Origin: Hydra vulgaris
Taxonomy: Eukaryota; Cnidaria; Hydrozoa; Anthoathecata; Hydridae
Length of the DNA: 64,000 bases
Assembly: GCF_038396675.1 (NCBI RefSeq)
Contig: NC_088931.1
Location: 74,061,501 to 74,125,500, forward strand
Direction of reading: 5' to 3'
Every line of letters starts with the position of its first letter. Within the stretch, counting starts at the first letter, position 1. Below, piece after piece: positions 43,440 to 54,203 of this stretch. The notes under the pieces were generated by a model, which had not been told where the DNA came from, searched no databases, and worked only from the letters and a program-made list of their open reading frames with translations. Both the position numbers and the translations under genes were made by a program.

Positions 43440-45941
43440 CTAGCAAATATTATTTGACTCCTTTTTTTGGATAATTTTTTGAAACAGAGGTCTCCAACTG
43501 TTTGTAGAAATTTTAATGCCATTGTCACGGTTCAGAAGTATTGGAGCATTTTTTATTTCTTGGTATGTTGAGGCGTAATTAATTTCAAGTGATTCTCTAA
43601 CTTTGCGTTGATCGTACTCTGATTTTATTGCTAGAGTTTTCGGATTTGACCAATCAAACATGCCATTACATTCTCGACCATGTTCGGTTGCACCAGATGC
43701 ATCCCATTTACCTTTTAAATAGTTTTTTTGATGTTCAATGCATCTCGTTAAAATCTTCTTTTTTGTTTCGCCTATGTATATACTGCCACAAGAGCATGTG
43801 AGTTTGTAGACACCGGGATTGCTATTTGGAATTAACTTAGACTTGTTGTTGCATAAGATGTTTTTTAACGTAGGTGGTGTAGTAAATATTATTCTGACGT
43901 TGTAAGGTTTAAGTTCTTTTCTTAGTTTTGGACCTATTCTTGGGAGCCATGGAAGTTTAACTGTATATTTAAATGTTTCTGTTTTATTATAATTTATTTT
44001 AGAAAGGTTGATTCTTTTCTGAATATAGTTCTTAGCAGTTGTTTCAAGCTTTAATCTATCGTGTCCATTTTCTGCAAACATATTTATTAAAAACTGTATT
44101 TCATCATCAAGATATTTTTTGGAACAAATTTTAACGGCACGAGATAAAAAACCTTTAAAAACACCCATAACTATTTTTGGATTAACGTTTGATGTAGGTT
44201 TTATTTGTATATTAGTGATAGCCGACTTTCTATGGATTTTGAAGTTATAGTATGAGTTATTAGTATTGGTTACAGTTATATCCAAGAAGTTTAATTCCTT
44301 TTTATTGTTTTCTTTTTCTGAAGTATATTTTATTGTTGGATCTTGTTCATTTAACAACTCCAGAAACTTATCATGATTTTGTATTGAGTCGAACCTTGCA
44401 TGACTGTCATCTACATACCTTCTGTAAGTCTTTGGCGAAAATTGACCAACCTCAGCAATAATAAGAGCTTTTGCTTCCAAATGCTGTAAAAACGCTTCGG
44501 CAACTACGACCATTAAGGACAAACCTATAGGTCCCGAATTCGGTATAGATCTTATCTCATTTTTGTATAAAAAATAACATTGGTTAAGGCAGAGTTCGAT
44601 CATTTCATGTATATCACTAAGAGTTAGTTTGGTTCTTTTTTTAAGATTATCAATATCGTTGTTTAAAATATCGATAATCACAGGAATTGCTCTGTCAATT
44701 GGAATGGAGGGATATAACGCCACCACATCAAAAGAAACTTGAATTTCACTTGGATCAATTAACCAAGATTTTGCTTCGTTGACAAACGAGGAGGAGTTTA
44801 ATAATCTTGTTTTGTTTTTGTTTAAGGTTGGTTGTATAATTTTTACAAGATGTTCTGATGATCCATATGGTGGGGTACCTATAGTAGAAACGACTGGCCG
44901 CATTGGATAGTTCTTTTCTGGCTTGTGAGCTTTTATGACCCCATATAAACGTGGAGGTACGCAGTCAGAAGGGTACATTTGAAAATAAGTCTTGTTATCT
45001 AACTTTTTTTGTTTTCGTAACCTGCATAATAGTTTCTGGAATTTAGTCATAAGGGTTTGAGTCGGGTCATAGTTGATAGTTACTGAGTGTTTAATTTCCT
45101 CTTCCAATTTATAAAATGCGTCCTCTTCGTTTATAAGTACAAATCCTGTTCCTTTATCAAATGGATAAACTGCTAAACCATTCATTTTTTTCTTCAAATT
45201 ATTTAAAGATAATCTTTGTTCTTTTGATAAATTATCGGGTAATCTATGTTTGATATTTTTAATAAGAATTTTACTCACGTTTTGTCGAATCTTTTCTGCA
45301 TCAGATTTTTTACTCTTTTTTTCTAAATGTAAAGCAAAAGATTCGATCGGCGTTAAAATTTCCATATAAGGCAACTTTTTAAACGACGGTGCAAAATTTG
45401 GTCCAAGATTTAGGAGATTTATTGTGGAGGTGTCTAACCGAGTTTGCGATAAATTTAAGATTCCAGATTTAACTATATTTTTATTCAATCCGTTTGATTG
45501 TTTTTGTTTATTGTAAGTCATTTTATAAAGTTTTTCAAACTTATCTTTTAAATGTTTCTTTGTAATTTTATAATGATGGTTTTTTGATTTTTCAGTAACA
45601 TTTTCAATAATTTTATAGTGATTAGGTGTCAAAATTTTTTCTAAATTATAACAAATATTTTTTATAACATTCTTACTTGTAAAAAATCTATATTTTGCTT
45701 CGTTTCGGGCGTGTATCAATAAATTTCTTTGATATTGTTTAGTAATATTTTCTGCTTTTTTCGATTTAATTGGTGATCTTACTTTTAATGATGGTGGAAT
45801 TATATGATTGGAAACGCACCTTTGAAGAAAGATTAATTGGTTTTTTGATATTGCATTTCTAATTTTTTGTTCTTGAAGTTTTACTGTCGAATTATATATC
45901 TCCTTGCTGTAGGAATTAGTTATAAAATGTTTCAATGTCAT
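43440..45941 (-). CDS. Penelope-like RT plus GIY-YIG endonuclease, unit M1
   Basis: 833 residues, the usual length for Penelope-type proteins, apparently intact. Order: N-terminal helical region (1-250), the PLE signature DKG at 262-264, the finger region PPRLYGVIKAHKP and MRPVVS (347-352), motif A SFDVVALYPS with catalytic Asp 405, motif C YVDD at 509-512, and thumb to about 690. The C-terminal GIY-YIG nuclease has GVY 710-712, a CSC pair at 716-718, YIG 722-724, Arg 733, and the RESLEI segment with Glu 783/786. The protein nicks DNA and primes reverse transcription. The ATG (MTLKHFITNS) starts 226 bp after the stop of the preceding unit. Confidence 0.93.
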   Translation of the reverse strand: MTLKHFITNSYSKEIYNSTVKLQEQKIRNAISKNQLIFLQRCVSNHIIPPSLKVRSPIKSKKAENITKQYQRNLLIHARNEAKYRFFTSKNVIKNICYNLEKILTPNHYKIIENVTEKSKNHHYKITKKHLKDKFEKLYKMTYNKQKQSNGLNKNIVKSGILNLSQTRLDTSTINLLNLGPNFAPSFKKLPYMEILTPIESFALHLEKKSKKSDAEKIRQNVSKILIKNIKHRLPDNLSKEQRLSLNNLKKKMNGLAVYPFDKGTGFVLINEEDAFYKLEEEIKHSVTINYDPTQTLMTKFQKLLCRLRKQKKLDNKTYFQMYPSDCVPPRLYGVIKAHKPEKNYPMRPVVSTIGTPPYGSSEHLVKIIQPTLNKNKTRLLNSSSFVNEAKSWLIDPSEIQVSFDVVALYPSIPIDRAIPVIIDILNNDIDNLKKRTKLTLSDIHEMIELCLNQCYFLYKNEIRSIPNSGPIGLSLMVVVAEAFLQHLEAKALIIAEVGQFSPKTYRRYVDDSHARFDSIQNHDKFLELLNEQDPTIKYTSEKENNKKELNFLDITVTNTNNSYYNFKIHRKSAITNIQIKPTSNVNPKIVMGVFKGFLSRAVKICSKKYLDDEIQFLINMFAENGHDRLKLETTAKNYIQKRINLSKINYNKTETFKYTVKLPWLPRIGPKLRKELKPYNVRIIFTTPPTLKNILCNNKSKLIPNSNPGVYKLTCSCGSIYIGETKKKILTRCIEHQKNYLKGKWDASGATEHGRECNGMFDWSNPKTLAIKSEYDQRKVRESLEINYASTYQEIKNAPILLNRDNGIKISTNSWRPLFQKIIQKKESNNIC

Positions 45942-46025
45942 ATCTTGTTGTACGTGAATATATATATATATATTTTTGAATATAAAGCATAAAAAACAGC
46001 TGCGTACAAACTAAATTTATTCTTC

Positions 46026-46101
46026 GTAATATTTCGATCTGCTTTTGCACAGATCGTCATCAGACGTAAAATATAATACAAAAAACCGTTACAAATATTA
46101 C
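46026..46101 (-). ncRNA. Hammerhead-ribozyme-like motif, PLE linker M2
   Basis: Sequence identical to the M1 motif, 2,728 bp further on. Confidence 0.6.
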
Positions 46102-46167
46102 TTAAAAACGTCAAAGAAGACATTAAAAAGAAGCCATAAATGATTACATAATAACGTAAATATAAAA

Positions 46168-48669
46168 CTAGCAAATATTATTTGACTCCTTTTTTTGGAT
46201 AATTTTTTGAAACAGAGGTCTCCAACTGTTTGTAGAAATTTTAATGCCATTGTCACGGTTCAGAAGTATTGGAGCATTTTTTATTTCTTGGTATGTTGAG
46301 GCGTAATTAATTTCAAGTGATTCTCTAACTTTGCGTTGATCGTACTCTGATTTTATTGCTAGAGTTTTCGGATTTGACCAATCAAACATGCCATTACATT
46401 CTCGACCATGTTCGGTTGCACCAGATGCATCCCATTTACCTTTTAAATAGTTTTTTTGATGTTCAATGCATCTCGTTAAAATCTTCTTTTTTGTTTCGCC
46501 TATGTATATACTGCCACAAGAGCATGTGAGTTTGTAGACACCGGGATTGCTATTTGGAATTAACTTAGACTTGTTGTTGCATAAGATGTTTTTTAACGTA
46601 GGTGGTGTAGTAAATATTATTCTGACGTTGTAAGGTTTAAGTTCTTTTCTTAGTTTTGGACCTATTCTTGGGAGCCATGGAAGTTTAACTGTATATTTAA
46701 ATGTTTCTGTTTTATTATAATTTATTTTAGAAAGGTTGATTCTTTTCTGAATATAGTTCTTAGCAGTTGTTTCAAGCTTTAATCTATCGTGTCCATTTTC
46801 TGCAAACATATTTATTAAAAACTGTATTTCATCATCAAGATATTTTTTGGAACAAATTTTAACGGCACGAGATAAAAAACCTTTAAAAACACCCATAACT
46901 ATTTTTGGATTAACGTTTGATGTAGGTTTTATTTGTATATTAGTGATAGCCGACTTTCTATGGATTTTGAAGTTATAGTATGAGTTATTAGTATTGGTTA
47001 CAGTTATATCCAAGAAGTTTAATTCCTTTTTATTGTTTTCTTTTTCTGAAGTATATTTTATTGTTGGATCTTGTTCATTTAACAACTCCAGAAACTTATC
47101 ATGATTTTGTATTGAGTCGAACCTTGCATGACTGTCATCTACATACCTTCTGTAAGTCTTTGGCGAAAATTGACCAACCTCAGCAATAATAAGAGCTTTT
47201 GCTTCCAAATGCTGTAAAAACGCTTCGGCAACTACGACCATTAAGGACAAACCTATAGGTCCCGAATTCGGTATAGATCTTATCTCATTTTTGTATAAAA
47301 AATAACATTGGTTAAGGCAGAGTTCGATCATTTCATGTATATCACTAAGAGTTAGTTTGGTTCTTTTTTTAAGATTATCAATATCGTTGTTTAAAATATC
47401 GATAATCACAGGAATTGCTCTGTCAATTGGAATGGAGGGATATAACGCCACCACATCAAAAGAAACTTGAATTTCACTTGGATCAATTAACCAAGATTTT
47501 GCTTCGTTGACAAACGAGGAGGAGTTTAATAATCTTGTTTTGTTTTTGTTTAAGGTTGGTTGTATAATTTTTACAAGATGTTCTGATGATCCATATGGTG
47601 GGGTACCTATAGTAGAAACGACTGGCCGCATTGGATAGTTCTTTTCTGGCTTGTGAGCTTTTATGACCCCATATAAACGTGGAGGTACGCAGTCAGAAGG
47701 GTACATTTGAAAATAAGTCTTGTTATCTAACTTTTTTTGTTTTCGTAACCTGCATAATAGTTTCTGGAATTTAGTCATAAGGGTTTGAGTCGGGTCATAG
47801 TTGATAGTTACTGAGTGTTTAATTTCCTCTTCCAATTTATAAAATGCGTCCTCTTCGTTTATAAGTACAAATCCTGTTCCTTTATCAAATGGATAAACTG
47901 CTAAACCATTCATTTTTTTCTTCAAATTATTTAAAGATAATCTTTGTTCTTTTGATAAATTATCGGGTAATCTATGTTTGATATTTTTAATAAGAATTTT
48001 ACTCACGTTTTGTCGAATCTTTTCTGCATCAGATTTTTTACTCTTTTTTTCTAAATGTAAAGCAAAAGATTCGATCGGCGTTAAAATTTCCATATAAGGC
48101 AACTTTTTAAACGACGGTGCAAAATTTGGTCCAAGATTTAGGAGATTTATTGTGGAGGTGTCTAACCGAGTTTGCGATAAATTTAAGATTCCAGATTTAA
48201 CTATATTTTTATTCAATCCGTTTGATTGTTTTTGTTTATTGTAAGTCATTTTATAAAGTTTTTCAAACTTATCTTTTAAATGTTTCTTTGTAATTTTATA
48301 ATGATGGTTTTTTGATTTTTCAGTAACATTTTCAATAATTTTATAGTGATTAGGTGTCAAAATTTTTTCTAAATTATAACAAATATTTTTTATAACATTC
48401 TTACTTGTAAAAAATCTATATTTTGCTTCGTTTCGGGCGTGTATCAATAAATTTCTTTGATATTGTTTAGTAATATTTTCTGCTTTTTTCGATTTAATTG
48501 GTGATCTTACTTTTAATGATGGTGGAATTATATGATTGGAAACGCACCTTTGAAGAAAGATTAATTGGTTTTTTGATATTGCATTTCTAATTTTTTGTTC
48601 TTGAAGTTTTACTGTCGAATTATATATCTCCTTGCTGTAGGAATTAGTTATAAAATGTTTCAATGTCAT
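46168..48669 (-). CDS. Penelope-like RT plus GIY-YIG endonuclease, unit M2
   Basis: 833 residues, identical to unit M1 at every residue, with catalytic Asp 405, YVDD 509-512 and GVY..YIG 710-724 intact. Its ATG lies 226 bp downstream (minus direction) of the stop of unit M3. Complete identity over 2.7 kb means very recent copying, gene conversion or an assembly duplication. Confidence 0.93.
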   Translation of the reverse strand: MTLKHFITNSYSKEIYNSTVKLQEQKIRNAISKNQLIFLQRCVSNHIIPPSLKVRSPIKSKKAENITKQYQRNLLIHARNEAKYRFFTSKNVIKNICYNLEKILTPNHYKIIENVTEKSKNHHYKITKKHLKDKFEKLYKMTYNKQKQSNGLNKNIVKSGILNLSQTRLDTSTINLLNLGPNFAPSFKKLPYMEILTPIESFALHLEKKSKKSDAEKIRQNVSKILIKNIKHRLPDNLSKEQRLSLNNLKKKMNGLAVYPFDKGTGFVLINEEDAFYKLEEEIKHSVTINYDPTQTLMTKFQKLLCRLRKQKKLDNKTYFQMYPSDCVPPRLYGVIKAHKPEKNYPMRPVVSTIGTPPYGSSEHLVKIIQPTLNKNKTRLLNSSSFVNEAKSWLIDPSEIQVSFDVVALYPSIPIDRAIPVIIDILNNDIDNLKKRTKLTLSDIHEMIELCLNQCYFLYKNEIRSIPNSGPIGLSLMVVVAEAFLQHLEAKALIIAEVGQFSPKTYRRYVDDSHARFDSIQNHDKFLELLNEQDPTIKYTSEKENNKKELNFLDITVTNTNNSYYNFKIHRKSAITNIQIKPTSNVNPKIVMGVFKGFLSRAVKICSKKYLDDEIQFLINMFAENGHDRLKLETTAKNYIQKRINLSKINYNKTETFKYTVKLPWLPRIGPKLRKELKPYNVRIIFTTPPTLKNILCNNKSKLIPNSNPGVYKLTCSCGSIYIGETKKKILTRCIEHQKNYLKGKWDASGATEHGRECNGMFDWSNPKTLAIKSEYDQRKVRESLEINYASTYQEIKNAPILLNRDNGIKISTNSWRPLFQKIIQKKESNNIC

Positions 48670-48753
48670 ATCTTGTTGTACGTGAATATATATATATATA
48701 TTTTTGAATATAAAGCATAAAAAACAGCTGCGTACAAACTAAATTTATTCTTC

Positions 48754-48829
48754 GTAATATTTCGATCTGCTTTTGCACAGATCGTCATCAGACGTAAAAT
48801 ATAATACAAAAAACCGTTACAAATATTAC
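48754..48829 (-). ncRNA. Hammerhead-ribozyme-like motif, PLE linker M3
   Basis: Same core and helices as M1. Confidence 0.6.
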
Positions 48830-48895
48830 TTAAAAACGTCAAAGAAGACATTAAAAAGAAGCCATAAATGATTACATAATAACGTAAATATAAAA

Positions 48896-50570
48896 CTAGC
48901 AAATATTATTTGACTCCTTTTTTTGGATAATTTTTTGAAACAGAGGTCTCCAACTGTTTGTAGAAATTTTAATGCCATTGTCACGGTTCAGAAGTATTGG
49001 AGCATTTTTTATTTCTTGGTATGTTGAGGCGTAATTAATTTCAAGTGATTCTCTAACTTTGCGTTGATCGTACTCTGATTTTATTGCTAGAGTTTTCGGA
49101 TTTGACCAATCAAACATGCCATTACATTCTCGACCATGTTCGGTTGCACCAGATGCATCCCATTTACCTTTTAAATAGTTTTTTTGATGTTCAATGCATC
49201 TCGTTAAAATCTTCTTTTTTGTTTCGCCTATGTATATACTGCCACAAGAGCATGTGAGTTTGTAGACACCGGGATTGCTATTTGGAATTAACTTAGACTT
49301 GTTGTTGCATAAGATGTTTTTTAACGTAGGTGGTGTAGTAAATATTATTCTGACGTTGTAAGGTTTAAGTTCTTTTCTTAGTTTTGGACCTATTCTTGGG
49401 AGCCATGGAAGTTTAACTGTATATTTAAATGTTTCTGTTTTATTATAATTTATTTTAGAAAGGTTGATTCTTTTCTGAATATAGTTCTTAGCAGTTGTTT
49501 CAAGCTTTAATCTATCGTGTCCATTTTCTGCAAACATATTTATTAAAAACTGTATTTCATCATCAAGATATTTTTTGGAACAAATTTTAACGGCACGAGA
49601 TAAAAAACCTTTAAAAACACCCATAACTATTTTTGGATTAACGTTTGATGTAGGTTTTATTTGTATATTAGTGATAGCCGACTTTCTATGGATTTTGAAG
49701 TTATAGTATGAGTTATTAGTATTGGTTACAGTTATATCCAAGAAGTTTAATTCCTTTTTATTGTTTTCTTTTTCTGAAGTATATTTTATTGTTGGATCTT
49801 GTTCATTTAACAACTCCAGAAACTTATCATGATTTTGTATTGAGTCGAACCTTGCATGACTGTCATCTACATACCTTCTGTAAGTCTTTGGCGAAAATTG
49901 ACCAACCTCAGCAATAATAAGAGCTTTTGCTTCCAAATGCTGTAAAAACGCTTCGGCAACTACGACCATTAAGGACAAACCTATAGGTCCCGAATTCGGT
50001 ATAGATCTTATCTCATTTTTGTATAAAAAATAACATTGGTTAAGGCAGAGTTCGATCATTTCATGTATATCACTAAGAGTTAGTTTGGTTCTTTTTTTAA
50101 GATTATCAATATCGTTGTTTAAAATATCGATAATCACAGGAATTGCTCTGTCAATTGGAATGGAGGGATATAACGCCACCACATCAAAAGAAACTTGAAT
50201 TTCACTTGGATCAATTAACCAAGATTTTGCTTCGTTGACAAACGAGGAGGAGTTTAATAATCTTGTTTTGTTTTTGTTTAAGGTTGGTTGTATAATTTTT
50301 ACAAGATGTTCTGATGATCCATATGGTGGGGTACCTATAGTAGAAACGACTGGCCGCATTGGATAGTTCTTTTCTGGCTTGTGAGCTTTTATGACCCCAT
50401 ATAAACGTGGAGGTACGCAGTCAGAAGGGTACATTTGAAAATAAGTCTTGTTATCTAACTTTTTTTGTTTTCGTAACCTGCATAATAGTTTCTGGAATTT
50501 AGTCATAAGGGTTTGAGTCGGGTCATAGTTGATAGTTACTGAGTGTTTAATTTCCTCTTCCAATTTATAA
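48896..50570 (-). CDS. Penelope-like RT plus GIY-YIG, unit M3, 5'-truncated
   Basis: Keeps residues 277-833 (from YKLEEEIKHS on), so RT motifs A and C and the endonuclease are all present, but the N-terminal region and the DKG motif are lost. The open frame continues another 27 codons across the inversion junction into antisense PLE sequence (to 50,650) and could be read from MFQALIYRVHFL, but that start is a by-product of the junction. Confidence 0.85.
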
Positions 50571-50574
50571 AAAA
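50567..50574. other. Head-to-head inversion junction with A4 microhomology
   Basis: Left of the junction the sequence follows unit M3 to TTATAAAA (native continuation TGCG). Right of it the plus-strand PLE starts within AAAAAATATCTTG (native upstream TTCC). The four shared A bases cannot be assigned to either side. Confidence 0.85.
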
Positions 50575-51249
50575 TATCTTGATGATGAAATACAGTTTTT
50601 AATAAATATGTTTGCAGAAAATGGACACGATAGATTAAAGCTTGAAACAACTGCTAAGAACTATATTCAGAAAAGAATCAACCTTTCTAAAATAAATTAT
50701 AATAAAACAGAAACATTTAAATATACAGTTAAACTTCCATGGCTCCCAAGAATAGGTCCAAAACTAAGAAAAGAACTTAAACCTTACAACGTCAGAATAA
50801 TATTTACTACACCACCTACGTTAAAAAACATCTTATGCAACAACAAGTCTAAGTTAATTCCAAATAGCAATCCCGGTGTCTACAAACTCACATGCTCTTG
50901 TGGCAGTATATACATAGGCGAAACAAAAAAGAAGATTTTAACGAGATGCATTGAACATCAAAAAAACTATTTAAAAGGTAAATGGGATGCATCTGTTGCA
51001 ACCGAACATGGTCGAGAATGTAATGGCATGTTTGATTGGTCAAATCCGAAAACTCTAGCAATAAAATCAGAGTACGATCAACGCAAAGTTAGAGAATCAC
51101 TTGAAATTAATTACGCCTCAACATACCAAGAAATAAAAAATGCTCCAATACTTCTGAACCGTGACAATGGCATTAAAATTTCTACAAACAGTTGGAGACC
51201 TCTGTTTCAAAAAATTATCCAAAAAAAGGAGTCAAATAATATTTGCTAG
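50571..51249 (+). CDS. Penelope-like element, unit P1, 3' part only
   Basis: Residues 609-833 (KYLDDEIQF to the stop), that is thumb plus GIY-YIG endonuclease. One residue differs from the intact units (WDASVATEHG in place of WDASGATEHG, at about 51,000). The RT catalytic region is absent. Confidence 0.85.
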
Positions 51250-51315
51250 TTTTATATTTACGTTATTATGTAATCATTTATGGCTTCTTTTTAATGTCTT
51301 CTTTGACGTTTTTAA

Positions 51316-51391
51316 GTAATATTTGTAACGGTTTTTTGTATTATATTTTACGTCTGATGACGATCTGTGCAAAAGCAGATCGAAATATTAC
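51316..51391 (+). ncRNA. Hammerhead-ribozyme-like motif, linker P1/P2
   Basis: CTGATGA at 51,354-51,360, helix II 51,362-51,381, GAAA at 51,382-51,385, outer helix 51,316-51,323 with 51,384-51,391. Description as for M1. Confidence 0.6.
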
Positions 51392-51475
51392 GAAGAATAA
51401 ATTTAGTTTGTACGCAGCTGTTTTTTATGCTTTATATTCAAAAATATATATATATATATTCACGTACAACAAGAT

Positions 51476-53977
51476 ATGACATTGAAACATTTTATAACTA
51501 ATTCCTACAGCAAGGAGATATATAATTCGACAGTAAAACTTCAAGAACAAAAAATTAGAAATGCAATATCAAAAAACCAATTAATCTTTCTTCAAAGGTG
51601 CGTTTCCAATCATATAATTCCACCATCATTAAAAGTAAGATCACCAATTAAATCGAAAAAAGCAGAAAATATTACTAAACAATATCAAAGAAATTTATTG
51701 ATACACGCCCGAAACGAAGCAAAATATAGATTTTTTACAAGTAAGAATGTTATAAAAAATATTTGTTATAATTTAGAAAAAATTTTGACACCTAATCACT
51801 ATAAAATTATTGAAAATGTTACTGAAAAATCAAAAAACCATCATTATAAAATTACAAAGAAACATTTAAAAGATAAGTTTGAAAAACTTTATAAAATGAC
51901 TTACAATAAACAAAAACAATCAAACGGATTGAATAAAAATATAGTTAAATCTGGAATCTTAAATTTATCGCAAACTCGGTTAGACACCTCCACAATAAAT
52001 CTCCTAAATCTTGGACCAAATTTTGCACCGTCGTTTAAAAAGTTGCCTTATATGGAAATTTTAACGCCGATCGAATCTTTTGCTTTACATTTAGAAAAAA
52101 AGAGTAAAAAATCTGATGCAGAAAAGATTCGACAAAACGTGAGTAAAATTCTTATTAAAAATATCAAACATAGATTACCCGATAATTTATCAAAAGAACA
52201 AAGATTATCTTTAAATAATTTGAAGAAAAAAATGAATGGTTTAGCAGTTTATCCATTTGATAAAGGAACAGGATTTGTACTTATAAACGAAGAGGACGCA
52301 TTTTATAAATTGGAAGAGGAAATTAAACACTCAGTAACTATCAACTATGACCCGACTCAAACCCTTATGACTAAATTCCAGAAACTATTATGCAGGTTAC
52401 GAAAACAAAAAAAGTTAGATAACAAGACTTATTTTCAAATGTACCCTTCTGACTGCGTACCTCCACGTTTATATGGGGTCATAAAAGCTCACAAGCCAGA
52501 AAAGAACTATCCAATGCGGCCAGTCGTTTCTACTATAGGTACCCCACCATATGGATCATCAGAACATCTTGTAAAAATTATACAACCAACCTTAAACAAA
52601 AACAAAACAAGATTATTAAACTCCTCCTCGTTTGTCAACGAAGCAAAATCTTGGTTAATTGATCCAAGTGAAATTCAAGTTTCTTTTGATGTGGTGGCGT
52701 TATATCCCTCCATTCCAATTGACAGAGCAATTCCTGTGATTATCGATATTTTAAACAACGATATTGATAATCTTAAAAAAAGAACCAAACTAACTCTTAG
52801 TGATATACATGAAATGATCGAACTCTGCCTTAACCAATGTTATTTTTTATACAAAAATGAGATAAGATCTATACCGAATTCGGGACCTATAGGTTTGTCC
52901 TTAATGGTCGTAGTTGCCGAAGCGTTTTTACAGCATTTGGAAGCAAAAGCTCTTATTATTGCTGAGGTTGGTCAATTTTCGCCAAAGACTTACAGAAGGT
53001 ATGTAGATGACAGTCATGCAAGGTTCGACTCAATACAAAATCATGATAAGTTTCTGGAGTTGTTAAATGAACAAGATCCAACAATAAAATATACTTCAGA
53101 AAAAGAAAACAATAAAAAGGAATTAAACTTCTTGGATATAACTGTAACCAATACTAATAACTCATACTATAACTTCAAAATCCATAGAAAGTCGGCTATC
53201 ACTAATATACAAATAAAACCTACATCAAACGTTAATCCAAAAATAGTTATGGGTGTTTTTAAAGGTTTTTTATCTCGTGCCGTTAAAATTTGTTCCAAAA
53301 AATATCTTGATGATGAAATACAGTTTTTAATAAATATGTTTGCAGAAAATGGACACGATAGATTAAAGCTTGAAACAACTGCTAAGAACTATATTCAGAA
53401 AAGAATCAACCTTTCTAAAATAAATTATAATAAAACAGAAACATTTAAATATACAGTTAAACTTCCATGGCTCCCAAGAATAGGTCCAAAACTAAGAAAA
53501 GAACTTAAACCTTACAACGTCAGAATAATATTTACTACACCACCTACGTTAAAAAACATCTTATGCAACAACAAGTCTAAGTTAATTCCAAATAGCAATC
53601 CCGGTGTCTACAAACTCACATGCTCTTGTGGCAGTATATACATAGGCGAAACAAAAAAGAAGATTTTAACGAGATGCATTGAACATCAAAAAAACTATTT
53701 AAAAGGTAAATGGGATGCATCTGGTGCAACCGAACATGGTCGAGAATGTAATGGCATGTTTGATTGGTCAAATCCGAAAACTCTAGCAATAAAATCAGAG
53801 TACGATCAACGCAAAGTTAGAGAATCACTTGAAATTAATTACGCCTCAACATACCAAGAAATAAAAAATGCTCCAATACTTCTGAACCGTGACAATGGCA
53901 TTAAAATTTCTACAAACAGTTGGAGACCTCTGTTTCAAAAAATTATCCAAAAAAAGGAGTCAAATAATATTTGCTAG
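51476..53977 (+). CDS. Penelope-like RT plus GIY-YIG endonuclease, unit P2
   Basis: Intact 833-residue copy on the plus strand, identical to M1 and M2. Asp 405 codon at 52,688, YVDD at 53,000-53,011, GVY at 53,603-53,611, YIG at 53,639-53,647. The final cysteine is followed by TAG at 53,975. Confidence 0.93.
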   Translation: MTLKHFITNSYSKEIYNSTVKLQEQKIRNAISKNQLIFLQRCVSNHIIPPSLKVRSPIKSKKAENITKQYQRNLLIHARNEAKYRFFTSKNVIKNICYNLEKILTPNHYKIIENVTEKSKNHHYKITKKHLKDKFEKLYKMTYNKQKQSNGLNKNIVKSGILNLSQTRLDTSTINLLNLGPNFAPSFKKLPYMEILTPIESFALHLEKKSKKSDAEKIRQNVSKILIKNIKHRLPDNLSKEQRLSLNNLKKKMNGLAVYPFDKGTGFVLINEEDAFYKLEEEIKHSVTINYDPTQTLMTKFQKLLCRLRKQKKLDNKTYFQMYPSDCVPPRLYGVIKAHKPEKNYPMRPVVSTIGTPPYGSSEHLVKIIQPTLNKNKTRLLNSSSFVNEAKSWLIDPSEIQVSFDVVALYPSIPIDRAIPVIIDILNNDIDNLKKRTKLTLSDIHEMIELCLNQCYFLYKNEIRSIPNSGPIGLSLMVVVAEAFLQHLEAKALIIAEVGQFSPKTYRRYVDDSHARFDSIQNHDKFLELLNEQDPTIKYTSEKENNKKELNFLDITVTNTNNSYYNFKIHRKSAITNIQIKPTSNVNPKIVMGVFKGFLSRAVKICSKKYLDDEIQFLINMFAENGHDRLKLETTAKNYIQKRINLSKINYNKTETFKYTVKLPWLPRIGPKLRKELKPYNVRIIFTTPPTLKNILCNNKSKLIPNSNPGVYKLTCSCGSIYIGETKKKILTRCIEHQKNYLKGKWDASGATEHGRECNGMFDWSNPKTLAIKSEYDQRKVRESLEINYASTYQEIKNAPILLNRDNGIKISTNSWRPLFQKIIQKKESNNIC

Positions 53978-54043
53978 TTTTATATTTACGTTATTATGTA
54001 ATCATTTATGGCTTCTTTTTAATGTCTTCTTTGACGTTTTTAA

Positions 54044-54119
54044 GTAATATTTGTAACGGTTTTTTGTATTATATTTTACGTCTGATGACGATCTGTGCAA
54101 AAGCAGATCGAAATATTAC
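54044..54119 (+). ncRNA. Hammerhead-ribozyme-like motif, linker P2/P3
   Basis: Identical to the 51,316 motif; CTGATGA at 54,082-54,088. Confidence 0.6.
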
Positions 54120-54203
54120 GAAGAATAAATTTAGTTTGTACGCAGCTGTTTTTTATGCTTTATATTCAAAAATATATATATATATATTCACGTACAACAA
54201 GAT

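Noticed and set aside
48896-50650. 584-codon frame as a distinct PLE protein
   Set aside because: Its first 27 codons are antisense PLE sequence across the inversion junction; the rest is the truncated unit M3.
51243-51479. 78-codon hydrophobic frame (LVLYLRYYVIIYGFFLM) in every PLE linker
   Set aside because: It starts at a TTG inside the previous stop region and has no ATG at the start. It overlaps the hammerhead motif and repeats only because the linker repeats. Treated as a shadow of the linker.
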